Below, one piece after another: positions 42,928 to 53,813 of a DNA stretch of 64,000 bases. Under the pieces are notes generated by a model that was not told the DNA's origin, ran no database searches, and saw nothing but the letters and a program-made list of their open reading frames with translations. This DNA is from Agarophyton chilense (lineage: Eukaryota > Rhodophyta > Florideophyceae > Gracilariales > Gracilariaceae): positions 682,001 through 746,000 of the forward strand of contig JARGXX010000109.1 in NCBI GenBank assembly GCA_030374765.1. The letters are read 5' to 3'. Within the stretch, counting starts at the first letter, position 1; each line of letters starts with the position of its first letter. Both the position numbers and the translations under genes were made by a program.

Positions 42928-43394
42928 TGCACTACTATAGTCTACACGTGTAGGGGATTGTCTAGTTTAGACTTGAGTGATGGCTTCATCGCCATCACTA
43001 CCACCAAATAAATGGGAACCAAGTACTGGGCTCTAGATGATGTCGCCAACACGAGTCTCCATCTCTTAGCGGGTAAAACGCTACCAGTTTATCTAATCTA
43101 TCTCCCCGGGAAGGTCACACGTCACTGTACCATTGTTTTTGGTGTGTTTCTTTCTTTTTGTTGGTTTTCCTGTGTTTAGGAAAGTATAACGTCCTTATAT
43201 AGAGTTTTTTTTCCCGTTTTGGTTTTTCGTATCCAGTTTGTATAACCCTTTTATAGGTCTGTACGCTTTTTCGTGCGTCTTATTTTGACTTACGTTTTTC
43301 TGTTGTCTACGGAATGTCCTTGTCATTGAATACCTTTTTTGAGTCTTCCATTTTTCCTGGGTTCATTTTCTTCGTAGATATTGCCTGAACCACT
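42928..43394 (+). mobile_element. Older related element E: right part of its LTR
   Basis: Resumes with TGCACTACTATAG, the counterpart of TGCACTACTGTAG within the LTR of element C. It then stays loosely similar (AAATAAATGGGAACCAAG against AAGTAAATGGTAACCAAG), with a T-rich right half. Close to its end is TGGTCTTTCAAC (43399-43410), which resembles the TGGTCTCCCGAC primer-binding site, so E may be a 5' LTR followed by internal sequence. Old and diverged. Confidence 0.5.
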
Positions 43395-44060
43395 ATGGTC
43401 TTTCAACAACAAATCGATGACATGAAGGCTCGTTCGCTGAGGTATCCCACTTCGCGAGAGTCGGACTCGAACATCCGAGAGGTATTTCTTCGTTTGGAGA
43501 TTCTTCTACTAACGGTTGGTCTTTTTGTGCATTGGGCACATCTAGACGATGTTTTCTTTCCCAACTTCGTTGCAGCAGGGCAACGAAGTGCTGTGAATTC
43601 CAGACTTAAATTGTGGAAGATGTTCAACCACCATGTCGCTGTTAACGCCCTCTTTAACCGCTTTCAGCTCTATTAGCACGCTACGCAGAGCTTATACGCC
43701 AAGCTGGTAGCTGACATATATGATGTAACACAACAACTCGCTGTTTTGCGAAGCTCCACAACACACTTTAAGTGGGAACAATAGATTGTTCTTCAAACTC
43801 TTTAATCTGTTGCAATCGATGCGTCTGTTGCCTGGCGGTTGTTCAAGGGACGAGCACTGCTCAAAACTGCAGATAAATTCAAGTTTTGAAAACAACACAG
43901 AAAAGCCGTGAACAAAGTCTAAACTACGACTGACTTTATGAACTATTTATCCCAGGAGCTTTTGTGTTATGCGAAAACACTTTTTATTGCGACGGAAGAG
44001 GCCTGATACAATCCCCCTACTAGCATCCTCACGTGTGGCGGCGCGAATCAGAACAGAAAC
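43395..44060 (+). mobile_element. Possible internal remnant of element E (gag-like position)
   Basis: A weak coding signal on the + strand follows the putative primer site of E: 43395-43676 (93 aa) and further protein-like pieces to about 44060. No domain is recognised. The call rests on position alone, and the segment is broken. Confidence 0.25.
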
Positions 44061-44821
44061 ATCTGCAGAAGTAGAATAATTGTCGCTTGCGAAGTTTACC
44101 GGAATCTAAGGCAGTGAATATAGATCCATTAGAGCTGTTTTTGTTCCTCTCTGCCACTCTTCTGGCACAAATGCTTGGGTTTTTTGATAACTATACTAAT
44201 TAATAGCCTATTTCTGACCCTTCAGAAACATGCCTGGTGATTTGGCTTTACGGAGTCGTCCTGCGGCGATTTCTCGTCCAAATGTGATGAAACTTGGTTG
44301 GATGGTCCAAACACTCGTGATGAGTAGCTCTGTGCCCTTTAAACCCAGCCTTTATTAAAAGAGGCGAACTTTGAACTTGTTTTCTACTGTGAGCACTATA
44401 GCGATCAATGAATTATGGCATTAGGGATATTACGTTGTGCAATCTTCAGGGATTCCTCGACAAGATCTGTCGCACAAACTTCGAATGGGGCTTAGGTTTT
44501 TCGGTGCCCAATGAGCGACGCGTACAGTCGCGAATGACGGAGCAGCGCACACGTGCGCGAGCAGCATATCTCGCGCAGGACAGCGCACCAACAACCAGAT
44601 AACACGGTCAAGTAAAGATTCGTTTCTTGTGGAGTTCTTTGTAGCCTCTACCATTCCATTCTTTGCTGGATTGTAGCTGGACCTATGTGGTAGCATCGGG
44701 TAAAAAAGGAACTTGGTCCGAGTTCGACAAGCATATTTTTCTTTAACTTTTTTAATCTGTACCTTACTTACCTCCTGAGACGTTCCTTCACCTCACGAGA
44801 GAAAGTTTGATTCTTGAACAC
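44061..44821. other. Intergenic region downstream of the second peroxidase
   Basis: No gene, RNA or repeat recognised. Short frames such as 44408-44602 (+) are without motifs. Confidence 0.45.
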
Positions 44822-46525
44822 CTAACCACATTTTCCGTCCACACAGAAGGCATTTGCCGTGTCCTTGAGAAATGCGGTGGTGACTGACGTTGTTCTCACG
44901 AGGATGCGATTGAAAAGGCTGGATGCTCCAAAAATATCACTTTCAATTGAAGGAATCTTTTCGAACACAAGATTCGGAATTTGGTTTCTCAGTAAGTAGA
45001 AAAATTGATCTCCGTCACGTAGCCGTTCAAATTCAGCCTTGAGCAGAGCTCCCAATGTTGGACCCACAACAGATCCAGGAACCTTGTCCTCGGCCATCAG
45101 GCCAATCCATGCCTCTACCTCGTTGACGTCTCCATATGCCTTTTGAAGGTTCCTAGCGGTGGTCGGGTTACTAGAGATTTCGTCGAAAGACGCAACAGGA
45201 GTCCCAAGGAAGAATGTACGCAACTTATTGAAGCTTGCGACGTTGTGATCGCGAGAACGTTGCAAGTTGAGGGAAAGAAGATCGAAGCCTTCTTCCTCGG
45301 CGACATTGTCGAACAAGAAATTTCTCAGGATCGATACGACCTTTTCGTCAAGCTCTTGAGCAAAGGTGAGGGAAGCACCACGGATAAAGTCTTCCATCTC
45401 GTGGTCAGTGAAGAATTTGCTTGGAAGGAAGAACATCCTCTCGGCGGGAAGGGGTTTGAGCACTCTTCTATTTGAACCGATTCTGGTCACGTCAGTTCCG
45501 ACAAGAGTATGGCCGAGACGGAAGCCAGCAGTGGTGAACTCGATGCTAACAGTAGCATCAACATTGGGATCGTAACCGGTATAGGTACGCAGCGGGATAG
45601 TTCCGAGGACGGCTGGAAGCCATTCTTGGTATACTATCTTTTGGAACTGAGCAATATTAATGGCACGAACTGTCTCATACTGAAATTCTGGTGCGAACTC
45701 GCTGAGAACCTCCTCGATCAGGCCGCATAGGCGGTTGTGTTCTCTCACCCAGATTGTATGCATGACGGTGAGCATCGGAGTTTCGTTGACACGTGTATCA
45801 CCAGCAATGAAGAACGCCGGCGATGTGTTTGGAGAATTGACGAACGCTGCGGTGTTCAATGGTAGTAGATCGTTTCCAGATACCCTCAGCTTGCATGAGT
45901 TAGGTACCCGTAGGAATTGGTTTCGCATCACGTCGACACCGTAAACTGTAGATAGATCCAACGCGGAGGAGAGAATGGTAATAGGACGCTGAATAGAAGA
46001 TCCTTCTTCAACAAACCCACGCTCCGAGCGAATGAAGTGCAGCTCAGGGACGGATAGGACTGGATCATCCTCGGGTACCTCAATGTAAAACTTTCCATTG
46101 GAGTTCCCGTCAAGCGGACTGAGCGCGAAATCATGATCGATGAATTGACCGAAAAAAGTGAACATCTCGTTGAGACGCATGGAATTGACGGTATCTCCAT
46201 CCTGATTGCTGACGATGTTGGAGATATGACGTGGAGATGGGAGGCGAGCACCATGTGGCACAGCAGTGCAAACATTGAAGTAGCTGTACTGGGGGCGGCG
46301 AGCTTCGCCGAAGGCAGGGTTGACGGCAGAGGTGCAGCGGCCGGACAGGGTGCGAATTGATATGGCAGCGCACTCTTCAGCGACTCCAAGCGTGTCGGGT
46401 CTTTTAGCGGGTGGCAACGGTTGGAGTAGAATGGATCCCTGACCGACGGCTTCGGGCTGTTGCGCCTCGGAAAGCGAAAGCATTAATGTGGCGACGACGA
46501 GGTGAATGTACATGGTAAGAATCAT
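44822..46525 (-). CDS. Secreted animal-type haem peroxidase, second paralogue (567 aa)
   Basis: Same family and build as the gene at 28497. The open frame extends to 46573, but the Met at 46525 gives a sensible signal peptide (MILTMYIHLVVATLMLSLSEA) and a length close to the paralogue, so I prefer it. Counting from the upstream Met at 46573: distal motif GQFIDHD at 142-148 (His147), GDTRVNE with catalytic Arg261 and Glu264 and a Thr in the myeloperoxidase-Met position, calcium loop SSALDLSTVYG, proximal His355 in FRLGHTLV, and NLQRSRDHN with the Asn partner. All catalytic residues are kept, so it is likely an active secreted enzyme. The C-terminus has a short extra piece ending in CVDGKCG, giving two Cys that the paralogue lacks. 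One exon. Substrate unknown. Confidence 0.92.
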   Translation of the reverse strand: MILTMYIHLVVATLMLSLSEAQQPEAVGQGSILLQPLPPAKRPDTLGVAEECAAISIRTLSGRCTSAVNPAFGEARRPQYSYFNVCTAVPHGARLPSPRHISNIVSNQDGDTVNSMRLNEMFTFFGQFIDHDFALSPLDGNSNGKFYIEVPEDDPVLSVPELHFIRSERGFVEEGSSIQRPITILSSALDLSTVYGVDVMRNQFLRVPNSCKLRVSGNDLLPLNTAAFVNSPNTSPAFFIAGDTRVNETPMLTVMHTIWVREHNRLCGLIEEVLSEFAPEFQYETVRAINIAQFQKIVYQEWLPAVLGTIPLRTYTGYDPNVDATVSIEFTTAGFRLGHTLVGTDVTRIGSNRRVLKPLPAERMFFLPSKFFTDHEMEDFIRGASLTFAQELDEKVVSILRNFLFDNVAEEEGFDLLSLNLQRSRDHNVASFNKLRTFFLGTPVASFDEISSNPTTARNLQKAYGDVNEVEAWIGLMAEDKVPGSVVGPTLGALLKAEFERLRDGDQFFYLLRNQIPNLVFEKIPSIESDIFGASSLFNRILVRTTSVTTAFLKDTANAFCVDGKCG

Positions 46526-46730
46526 GTGAAGTGGGGATGTAGGAAGGAAGTTAAAATGACGAATGCACGGCATTATCGGAGGAGTTGGGATGGACTCGAG
46601 GGAACAACGATGTAATGAGCGGAAGGGCGCTTGAATGAGAGGAGCTGGGATGGCCGGCTTGAGAGAGTTTTGTAGCGAGGAGGAAAGGGTTAATTTAAAG
46701 CGGATACCGGAGTTTGATGGTACGCATATC

Positions 46731-46741
46731 TTATATATATA
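46731..46741 (-). promoter_or_regulatory. Possible TATA element of the second peroxidase gene
   Basis: On the - strand TATATATATAAG lies about 205 bases before the preferred start codon. The distance is long compared with the first peroxidase gene, so the assignment is tentative. Confidence 0.3.
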
Positions 46742-46859
46742 TGGGCAATTTTTACAGATACTCCATACATCGTTGGCTTTTGTAGAGACACGAATGGTAG
46801 CAATTGCTATCTCTCAGTTGTTTGTCTCTGTCTTTGTAGATATGCCTCTTCATATATAA

Positions 46860-47307
46860 CGGCGCGAAGCATTTCCGTATACAGTGGAGTTAAAGCTGTG
46901 GGGTGCTAGAACAATTTTCGGGCAAGTATGACACGGAACGGTAGCCAAGCACGCAGCAGCAACTATGCTACGTTTGCTGCGAATATAGGTGACATGAAGA
47001 GTAATGAAAGAGGGGCGATTTCGAATCTACACGCTTGAGACACATCGGCTCGCCACGCCATATGCAAGCAACAGGGACAATCAACGTCATGCGCTTTCGG
47101 GCACTATCTCCCGTCCAGGGCTTGTTGGTTGTCGGCCAACAGTTCGATCACCACCGCCGTCGGAGTTCATCTACGCACAATCCCTCGGTCTTGTCTTTCC
47201 GATCCCGATCGCACATCATTGCTGTTCCACAGTATATCCACTTTCTTGCGTCGCGTCACACACGTGGCAACAACCAACATTTACACGTCTAACAACTCGC
47301 ACAGCGA
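46860..47307. other. Gap between second peroxidase promoter and the sugar-dehydrogenase-like gene
   Basis: Nothing coding is convincing. It should hold the 3' untranslated end of the - strand gene at 47308-48729. Confidence 0.4.
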
Positions 47308-48729
47308 TCATACCGGGCCGCCCGGACCACCTCTCTGCGAAGAAGTGAAAATGTACAAGCGGCCGTTGGCCTTGCTTGACCACAACAAATCGCCGTACGC
47401 ATTGCGCCCGAACCGAATGTCGGCGCGCGACCCGCCACTGAGCCCTTCGTCGAAACGCACTACGTCGCCAAGCGAGTCAAACTCGCTAACCACGCCGTTT
47501 TTCTCGAAGAAGATCTTCGCTTGTCGCGTTCGAGCCTGCGTCAGCGACGAAGGCGTCCCCGTGGTCTTCGCCTGTCGCAGTTCCGAGATTCCAGAGTAGT
47601 ACAGATTGCCGCTCCTCGGAAAGTCGGCATAGTAATAGTTGCCGGACATGGGCGACCCATTTTCAACAGGGCAGCCGCCCGCGATAGCCTGGCCCACAAA
47701 GCCCGCCCCGACATTTCCTTCGTGTCCTACCTGCGCCGCTGGGTAGATGTACCCGAACTTGGCGTCGTCCGCGGGCAACTCTGTCACCCCGTTGATCAAT
47801 CCACCCCCATTCAGGTGCACGAATGTTCCCTCTCGCTCCGACCAACCGTAATTTCCTCCCGACGCCACTAGATTTATCTCTTCCACATTGTCGCGCCCAG
47901 TTTCTGCCGCGTACAGCGTGCCATCGCGACCGAAGCAAATGTGGTGTGGGTTTCGGAATCCATATGCGTATACCTCATCGGGAAAAGAGCTGCTTCCTAC
48001 GAACGGATTCGATGAAGGTACCGTGTAAGGCTGGCTACCACGTTGAAGCGGGTCGATTCGAAGAATTTTCCCAAGCGCGTCGTTGTTCTGTCCCCCGCCG
48101 GCTGTGGCAGACTGCACTGAACCGTCACCATGCGCAATATACAAGTATGACCCATAGAATGCCATTTGCTTGATGGGATGATCAAATACAGGCATACCGA
48201 CGCGGAACACGTTTCGGTAAGAACTCAGATCCACGGAGCGTCTGAATCTGTCGTACTTGAACTCGAGCAGCACACTGTCAGCGTTGATGGGATTGGACGA
48301 GTCGGACACATACTTGAAGTTGGGAGGGTCTTTTGGACGAGACTCCATGGCAGAGATGTAGAACAAGCCGGTGGTTCTATAACTCGGATGAAACGCGATG
48401 CTGCGAACACCCCCATGCATCTTGTTAAACGTATTCAGGAAGCGGTCTGTCTGACTTGCGATTGCATCCTCGACGTTGATGAAAAGCGACACTGTTCCCT
48501 GTCGTGATACTTTGTACACTGCATTGGCGGTGCACACGTACAGATCCAAACCATACGGAATGATGCAAGTTATCTGAGCTGGTCCTCCGTTTCTGTCTGG
48601 CACCTTTGCAAAGCGCCTCGTGTAAACATTGAGTTCACCTTTGATGATTGGCGTGGTCACAGGGTTTGCGGCAAAAGTTGCATCAAGAAGGAGCACCGTG
48701 ACAGCGACATGAAGGACGAAGAAACGCAT
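47308..48729 (-). CDS. Secreted glucose/sorbosone-dehydrogenase-like beta-propeller protein (473 aa)
   Basis: The start at 48729 (MRFFVLHVAVTVLLLDATFA) gives a clear signal peptide; the frame is open 15 codons further, without support. The body matches the soluble quinoprotein dehydrogenase / hedgehog-interacting-protein-like fold. Landmarks in order: KMHGGVRSIAFHPSYRTTGLFY, in which the His is in the place of the catalytic base of bacterial glucose dehydrogenase; ALGKILRIDP; SSNPFV; DEVYAYGFRNPHHICFGRDG; AAETGRDNVEEINLV; SGGNYGWSEREG; and a Pro/Gly-rich end. Bacterial members oxidise aldoses with bound PQQ and calcium; the activity of eukaryotic secreted members is mostly unproven. It lies 0.8 kb upstream of the second peroxidase gene on the same strand. 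One exon, apparently intact. Confidence 0.88.
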   Translation of the reverse strand: MRFFVLHVAVTVLLLDATFAANPVTTPIIKGELNVYTRRFAKVPDRNGGPAQITCIIPYGLDLYVCTANAVYKVSRQGTVSLFINVEDAIASQTDRFLNTFNKMHGGVRSIAFHPSYRTTGLFYISAMESRPKDPPNFKYVSDSSNPINADSVLLEFKYDRFRRSVDLSSYRNVFRVGMPVFDHPIKQMAFYGSYLYIAHGDGSVQSATAGGGQNNDALGKILRIDPLQRGSQPYTVPSSNPFVGSSSFPDEVYAYGFRNPHHICFGRDGTLYAAETGRDNVEEINLVASGGNYGWSEREGTFVHLNGGGLINGVTELPADDAKFGYIYPAAQVGHEGNVGAGFVGQAIAGGCPVENGSPMSGNYYYADFPRSGNLYYSGISELRQAKTTGTPSSLTQARTRQAKIFFEKNGVVSEFDSLGDVVRFDEGLSGGSRADIRFGRNAYGDLLWSSKANGRLYIFTSSQRGGPGGPV

Positions 48730-48813
48730 AGTGGCGCTTTGTTGATTGTCAATGGAGTGCTGAGTGAGGGACAAGATAGCGGCTGAGGCTGGCGGTTCTT
48801 TGCCTCAGAAGCG

Positions 48814-48821
48814 CCTTTATG
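48814..48821 (-). promoter_or_regulatory. Possible TATA-like element of the sugar-dehydrogenase-like gene
   Basis: On the - strand CATAAAGG lies 85-92 bases before the preferred start codon, a position like that of the TATA box of the first peroxidase gene. The match is imperfect. Confidence 0.3.
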
Positions 48822-48849
48822 TATTGCCCTCCCAATCTGGGTGGCATGC

Positions 48850-51800
48850 ACGTGAGCAGGAACACAAGTAGTCGAAAACCTTTTTGGGTTTCGAGAGGAT
48901 GCCGTTTAGTGTGAAGAGCGACGTGGAACCAACAGCAATTGTTTCATAGGTTGCTCGTGGCAAGGAGGTAGTGCTGCCGCTCCTGTCGTGAATCCAGGTT
49001 TCCATCCACTCTGAACCAGCCATCTCATGAATATCAGCGCGAGTGTGTGTAATCTTTAAGATGTTTCAGCTCCTCTTTGCAACGAACTTGGCAGACAGGA
49101 ACTTGTTTCATAGATTTGACGAATTCACGGTCACTAAATCAAAATCTTGCACTTGTGGGTGCATGCATCTGTGCTGTCAACAGTCCACCAACTCCTGCTC
49201 AACTGAAGTGCAGCAAGGCTGGGTAACGAGGAGTAAGAGGATTGCTACCCTAAAGGAATAGTAGATACCTGGAAAATGGACAAATTTGTGCGCCTGGGTG
49301 CCGGGTGCCGATGGCATCCTGATGTTGTAGATTCGTGTTTCCCGAAGGAGGCTTGCGCTGGAAACCATATTCGTGGAATTCATTTTGAGTAAACAGATTT
49401 GGGGCTGCGTTCCCGGCCTTATTGTATTTTTACCGCGCGAAGATTAGCATCTCGAAGTTTGGTTGATGCTCGAACAAGGAGCGGCCATTTTCCCAGTGTA
49501 CATTTCTCTTTCCAAACCAAAAGCATTCCAAGATTGATGTGTGGTGTGAAGGTTGGGTACTCTACAGATGGAGATGGGCTTGTGCTGTGGTTGTCCGTTG
49601 GTATTATTCATCGCTTTCGACATCTTGTATGAACGATATAATTCGGGGAACGGCGGGAGATTACGCACTTCAGTCAGTGTATAATACACTGGTCGCAGGC
49701 GTTCCAACGCACTGTGAATTTGGTTGCAGGACGCAATTTCTGAATTCTGTTGCTGCGAGTGGTGTAGGCTGAGTCATCGCTAACGCAATCGCCGTTCACG
49801 AAGGCATTGGAAAGGAGATTGAGTGCGGGAGTTGCGACCGATAATCTTCCTTCCCCGCGCCCCTAACGCTGCCCGGACCACTTGCGCGATGTTTATTGGA
49901 GGTCCTTCACGGTCGAAGTGAGCTCGCTGATCTCACACGTCCACGTAGGACAACAATGTACAACAGAGAGGAGCAAAAGAACCTCTGTACTGTATTTCGA
50001 CAATAATTTGCGACAGCAAGATTATCTGCACGCACAGTACTATGTATATTGTTACCTTCGTACCAACTCATCTGCGATTTTGTAAATCTAGTGCAAACGT
50101 ACTACGGTACCACTATTTCATTCCCCGTAACATCATTGGATATTAGACCAGGACAAGATGCAAAAGCAATAGGGAGCTTATTCTGCTTTGCATGAGCATT
50201 GTTGACAAAGACAAGCCATAGAATCGTTGTGCTCTCAAAGTGTCAAACCAGGAAAGTTTCCTGAGGTTTGCGTGTACTTCGCCAATCGGTGCTGCATTTG
50301 CCTGAGATCAGACACAGGTGATGTCGATAACAATGGTCTAACGGAGGAAAAGGGAAAAAAGTTACAGTACATGTTTCGTCGTGGAATGCGGCGACAATAC
50401 CTACTGTACACAAACGCATTTTATGGGACGTCCCAACACGACGCGCTTTGGTGTCAGACAAGCACTACTGAATTGTAGAGATGAGAGTCCAGTCCAGCCT
50501 AGCTAGTAGTCCGCTATCCTACGTGCATGTTGGAGCTCAGCGAGCTCATCACGACCATAACGAGCCTACAATAAACAACGCACCAGAGCCGTCCGGGCAG
50601 CGTGAATGTCGCTAGAAGACAGGCGCTTCAATTACCTCCCGCACTCTGTTCTATTTTCGAGTGACCTGTCAAACAGCGACAACGAGCGATGAACCACCGC
50701 AAACCAGGTGCAGGTCCAGCCCAAGCGAGTTTTAGACCGTTACCTCCGCCGGACACACTGTTTTCAAATCCGGAAGGTAACTTTCAAGTCTATTCCACTG
50801 ACGTATCGCGATAGGTCAAAACCATTCACGCAGCTTCTGCAAAACAGAAATAGACCGTCTCTTTTGAAAACGTTTTCGATTATTTAGCTCGTCATCTTTA
50901 ATATTATGCTTCTCCGAGGAAACACGAATTTATCGTCGACAAATGGAAAGCAAAAAACAAAAAAAACGAGGAGAAAGATCAAAAACAAGTTCTTACATTC
51001 AACGTAATTTACATATCACAGAAATCTTTTTGCAAATTTCTCGCAAGAACCTTTACAGATCAAGCTTCAGTAATATAGTATAACGTGCCATCCATTTATC
51101 GTTATTATGTGGCAACTTCTTATTACAAATTCATATGTTTGAATCCGATTCAAACATATAAGCGGTCACAAACAGGTCCATATAAGCTACGTGATTGTGA
51201 CTCAACGATAGAAGCAGTAGGATTCATTGTTGCAGTGAGAAAAGAAGTTAAATCGCCATCATCGCTCCCCTCGCTTACAGCTTTCTAATGTTGCCTTAAA
51301 AATATAATGTGACATCCAATCGATAGATTTTCGTTTTATTGGTCTCTTGGGTATTTCATTAGTAATGCTAACATTATTAACCAAAAAGTTTAAAAGTCTA
51401 TGAAATAATATACCATCAAATGACTTTGAATTCAGAAATGATATACTATTGTGCACAGTAGAAAGCCATGCACGACCAATAAACTTTTTATCATCTCCGT
51501 CTACACGCTTAACTCCTTTTCAGAGCACAGCCCTCCACGGTATGCCTATAAAAAAGCTCTTTATCAGACGCTGAAACGTCTCAAACCCCAGCACACTACT
51601 GTCCTTTTTGAGCCATCAACACATCGCCATAAAACTTGGACGTCACCGTACTAACGACCAGAAATTTTTCATGCGCCCAAAACGAAGTCAGAAATAAAAG
51701 GAAACGGCCGAACAGAACATTTAGCGTCAGTAACAAGAAAGCTATTAATAGAGACGTAATACTACTTCCGCCATCAATAACTGATGTTTAAAAAACCAAC

Positions 51801-52100
51801 ACTCTAAATATAGAGGTTCAAAGTTTTCAGCAAGACATAAGAGAGTGTTCTTATCTGAAGTATATCAAAACTAAGGATGGATTATAAAGTATGTTTCAAA
51901 ACATATATATTCCCCAAAATAACCGGGAATCGATTTTTTGACTACAGTTGAGCTAATTGAATCAGTATGCCAAAACTTTCAAGTAAAAATACTGTTTCAA
52001 AAACATATCCTTTATTGTATCATATTTACTCTAATGCGACCAGTAGTTTATTTTAGCCCTTTCAGTCTGAATAACGCATACAAATCGCTTCGGAATTGAT
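48850..52100. other. Intergenic region, increasingly AT-rich
   Basis: No gene or repeat recognised. Several short frames (49043-49261 +, 50227-50478 +, 51085-51288 +, 51451-51654 +) show no domain. From about 50.9 kb the AT content rises toward the mariner copies. Confidence 0.45.
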
Positions 52101-52109
52101 TCTATAAAC

Positions 52110-53029
52110 GGATTAAGCCTTTACAGTCAATTCTTTTCCAGCAATGTTTGGTACAATTTTTCTAATAAAAAAAGTATCAAATTGCCTTCCATGCGCATAA
52201 ACCATTCAAGGTAACATTCCCAAAATGTTATCAATAAGATTAAGGTCAGCAGAGCTCGCACGCTGTTCTATAACTGGTATATTTAGACCACTAAATCATT
52301 GTTTCATTGCATTAGAATTGTGCACAAATGAGTTATTCTTCTGAAAAATACATTTCTCTTCGTACATATAGTAGACTTCCGGTATCAAATAGTTTTTGAG
52401 AACATCTACATACTGTTCAGACACCATATTGCTTTCGATAAATGCAATTTCAGTTGATTCTTTTGTAGGGTTTCTAGCTCATACCATCAATATTGCTTCC
52501 ATTTCAATGCCTTGTTAATAATCCTTTTTTTGTTTCAGAGATAATGTCAATAAATTTGTAGCAATCTAGACTGTCGATGATGAACTTTTTTTCGGCCGAG
52601 AAGATGATGTTTTTCTATTTATTTTTCCAGTATGCTTTTCTTGTGAATAATTCGAAACAATTGATCTTGTGATGGTCTTTTAAAAAATGTTTTCTTCATT
52701 TTTGCGTACAGTAACCACTTTTGGCGGTTCAGTTCATGCCAGATAGTGGACCTCGGTAGAGAAAAATTTAGGTTGCTGATCGTTTTGTTACAAGAAGAAG
52801 TGTTTTGGTAGCCTTCTCGTTTAATTAAACGCTTTTTGTCTCAATAAATTACTGTAGGATGGCTGGTTGAATGCTTTCTGCCGAATGTGTTTGGATTTTT
52901 GTTTAGATTTCTGATTGTTTCCGGACTGCACTTGAGTTTGAGACCGATTTATGGTGGTATCATGCCCCGCTCTACTCAATGAATGATGGTGAGCTGTTCA
53001 GCGCGTTTAATAGGCGATTCATGAGTCAT
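52110..53029 (-). pseudogene. Dead Tc1/mariner transposase, copy 1
   Basis: On the - strand, starting MTHESPIKRAEQLTIIH (53029), the layout of a Tc1/mariner transposase can be followed with many stops and frame changes. There is an N-terminal helix-turn-helix, a second one ending PRSTIWHELNRQKWLLYAK, then the catalytic region IIFSAEKKFIIDSLD, QKNNSFVHNSNAMKQ and SADLNLIDNILGML. The family's first two catalytic Asp are replaced (SAEKKF for SDEKKF, KNNS for QDNA), so it could not work even without the breaks. AT-rich. Terminal repeats not found. Confidence 0.65.
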
Positions 53030-53239
53030 AGTTGAGCTTAATATTGTAAAAAGAATACAATTTTGAAACTGTTTTAGCCTTGATGGTTTTTTAAGTGCAG
53101 TATGTGCTCTGCACTACATGAAACTTATTAATGCCGTTTTTGCCAATGAATTCATTTTTAAACGCACTTTACATGATACATAAACACGAAACTTACCGTT
53201 TACCTTGGGCCAAAATGCCTTCATAGGACACCCTTGACT

Positions 53240-53730
53240 ATAAACAGTTCTTTTTTCGGACGAAGATAAGTTTAGCATTACTGGTCCAGATGGTTCTGCA
53301 ACGTATTGGAATGACGTAATAAAGGTACCAGACATTTTTTACACAGAAGTAAAATGACGAAAATCGGATTTTGTATGGGCAGCTATAACTTATTACGGAT
53401 GTGGTCATATTGTTGTATTTGATAGAAATCTCAACAAAAAAACTCCATAGTAAATGCTAGATAAGAAGTTGCTTTCATTTTCTTATGCCGTTATGGGGAA
53501 AGGTCAAGTATTTTTGGTATGAAAGAGCTTCTCTCCATCATGCAAATGCTACAGAAAACTGGTTGACAGAGAGAAAGGTGTATATATTTGACCGCCCAGC
53601 AAAAGGCCCAGTACTGAACATTATTTATAATGTCTCGGCTATGGTAGTTTGGTTTCTGTATACCGGGCACAGACATTGCAATACCATTGCTGAGCTAGCT
53701 AGTCAAATTAGTAATATCTAAAACATTCTG
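53240..53730 (+). pseudogene. Dead Tc1/mariner transposase, copy 2 (C-terminal part)
   Basis: On the + strand: LFSDEDKFSITGPDGSATYW (first catalytic Asp kept), FVWAAITYYGCGHIVVFD, and in another frame YERASLHHANATENWLTERKV and RPAKGPVLNIIYNVSAMVV (53485-53721). The second catalytic Asp (QDNA in the family) reads YERA and the third motif is altered. The N-terminal DNA-binding half is not recognisable. It is in opposite orientation to copy 1 and only 0.2 kb away. Confidence 0.65.
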
Positions 53731-53813
53731 AAGATGTAACTTTTAGAAATACCCATACCAATCTTTTTCTACGCATCTCTGTGCCTTTACCTCAGAAAAG
53801 AAGCAGAATTTGC

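Larger units (their letters stand above)
33494..42932 (+). mobile_element. Chromovirus C (Ty3/gypsy), 9429 bp plus 5-bp target duplication
   Basis: The element spans 33499-42927, flanked by TGCAC on both sides (33494-33498 and 42928-42932). It has two 914-bp LTRs, a primer-binding site, gag, protease, RT, RNase H, a chromodomain, a purine-rich block, an antisense region on the - strand, and a polypurine tract. By eye the LTRs differ at about 12-14 places (about 1.4 per cent), so it is a fairly recent insertion of similar age to B. It is broken, with several breaks, and lies inside the LTR of element E. Confidence 0.9.

Noticed and set aside
48850-51700. Several short frames between the sugar-dehydrogenase-like gene and the mariner copies
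   Set aside because: All under 90 residues, no domains, and lengths expected by chance.
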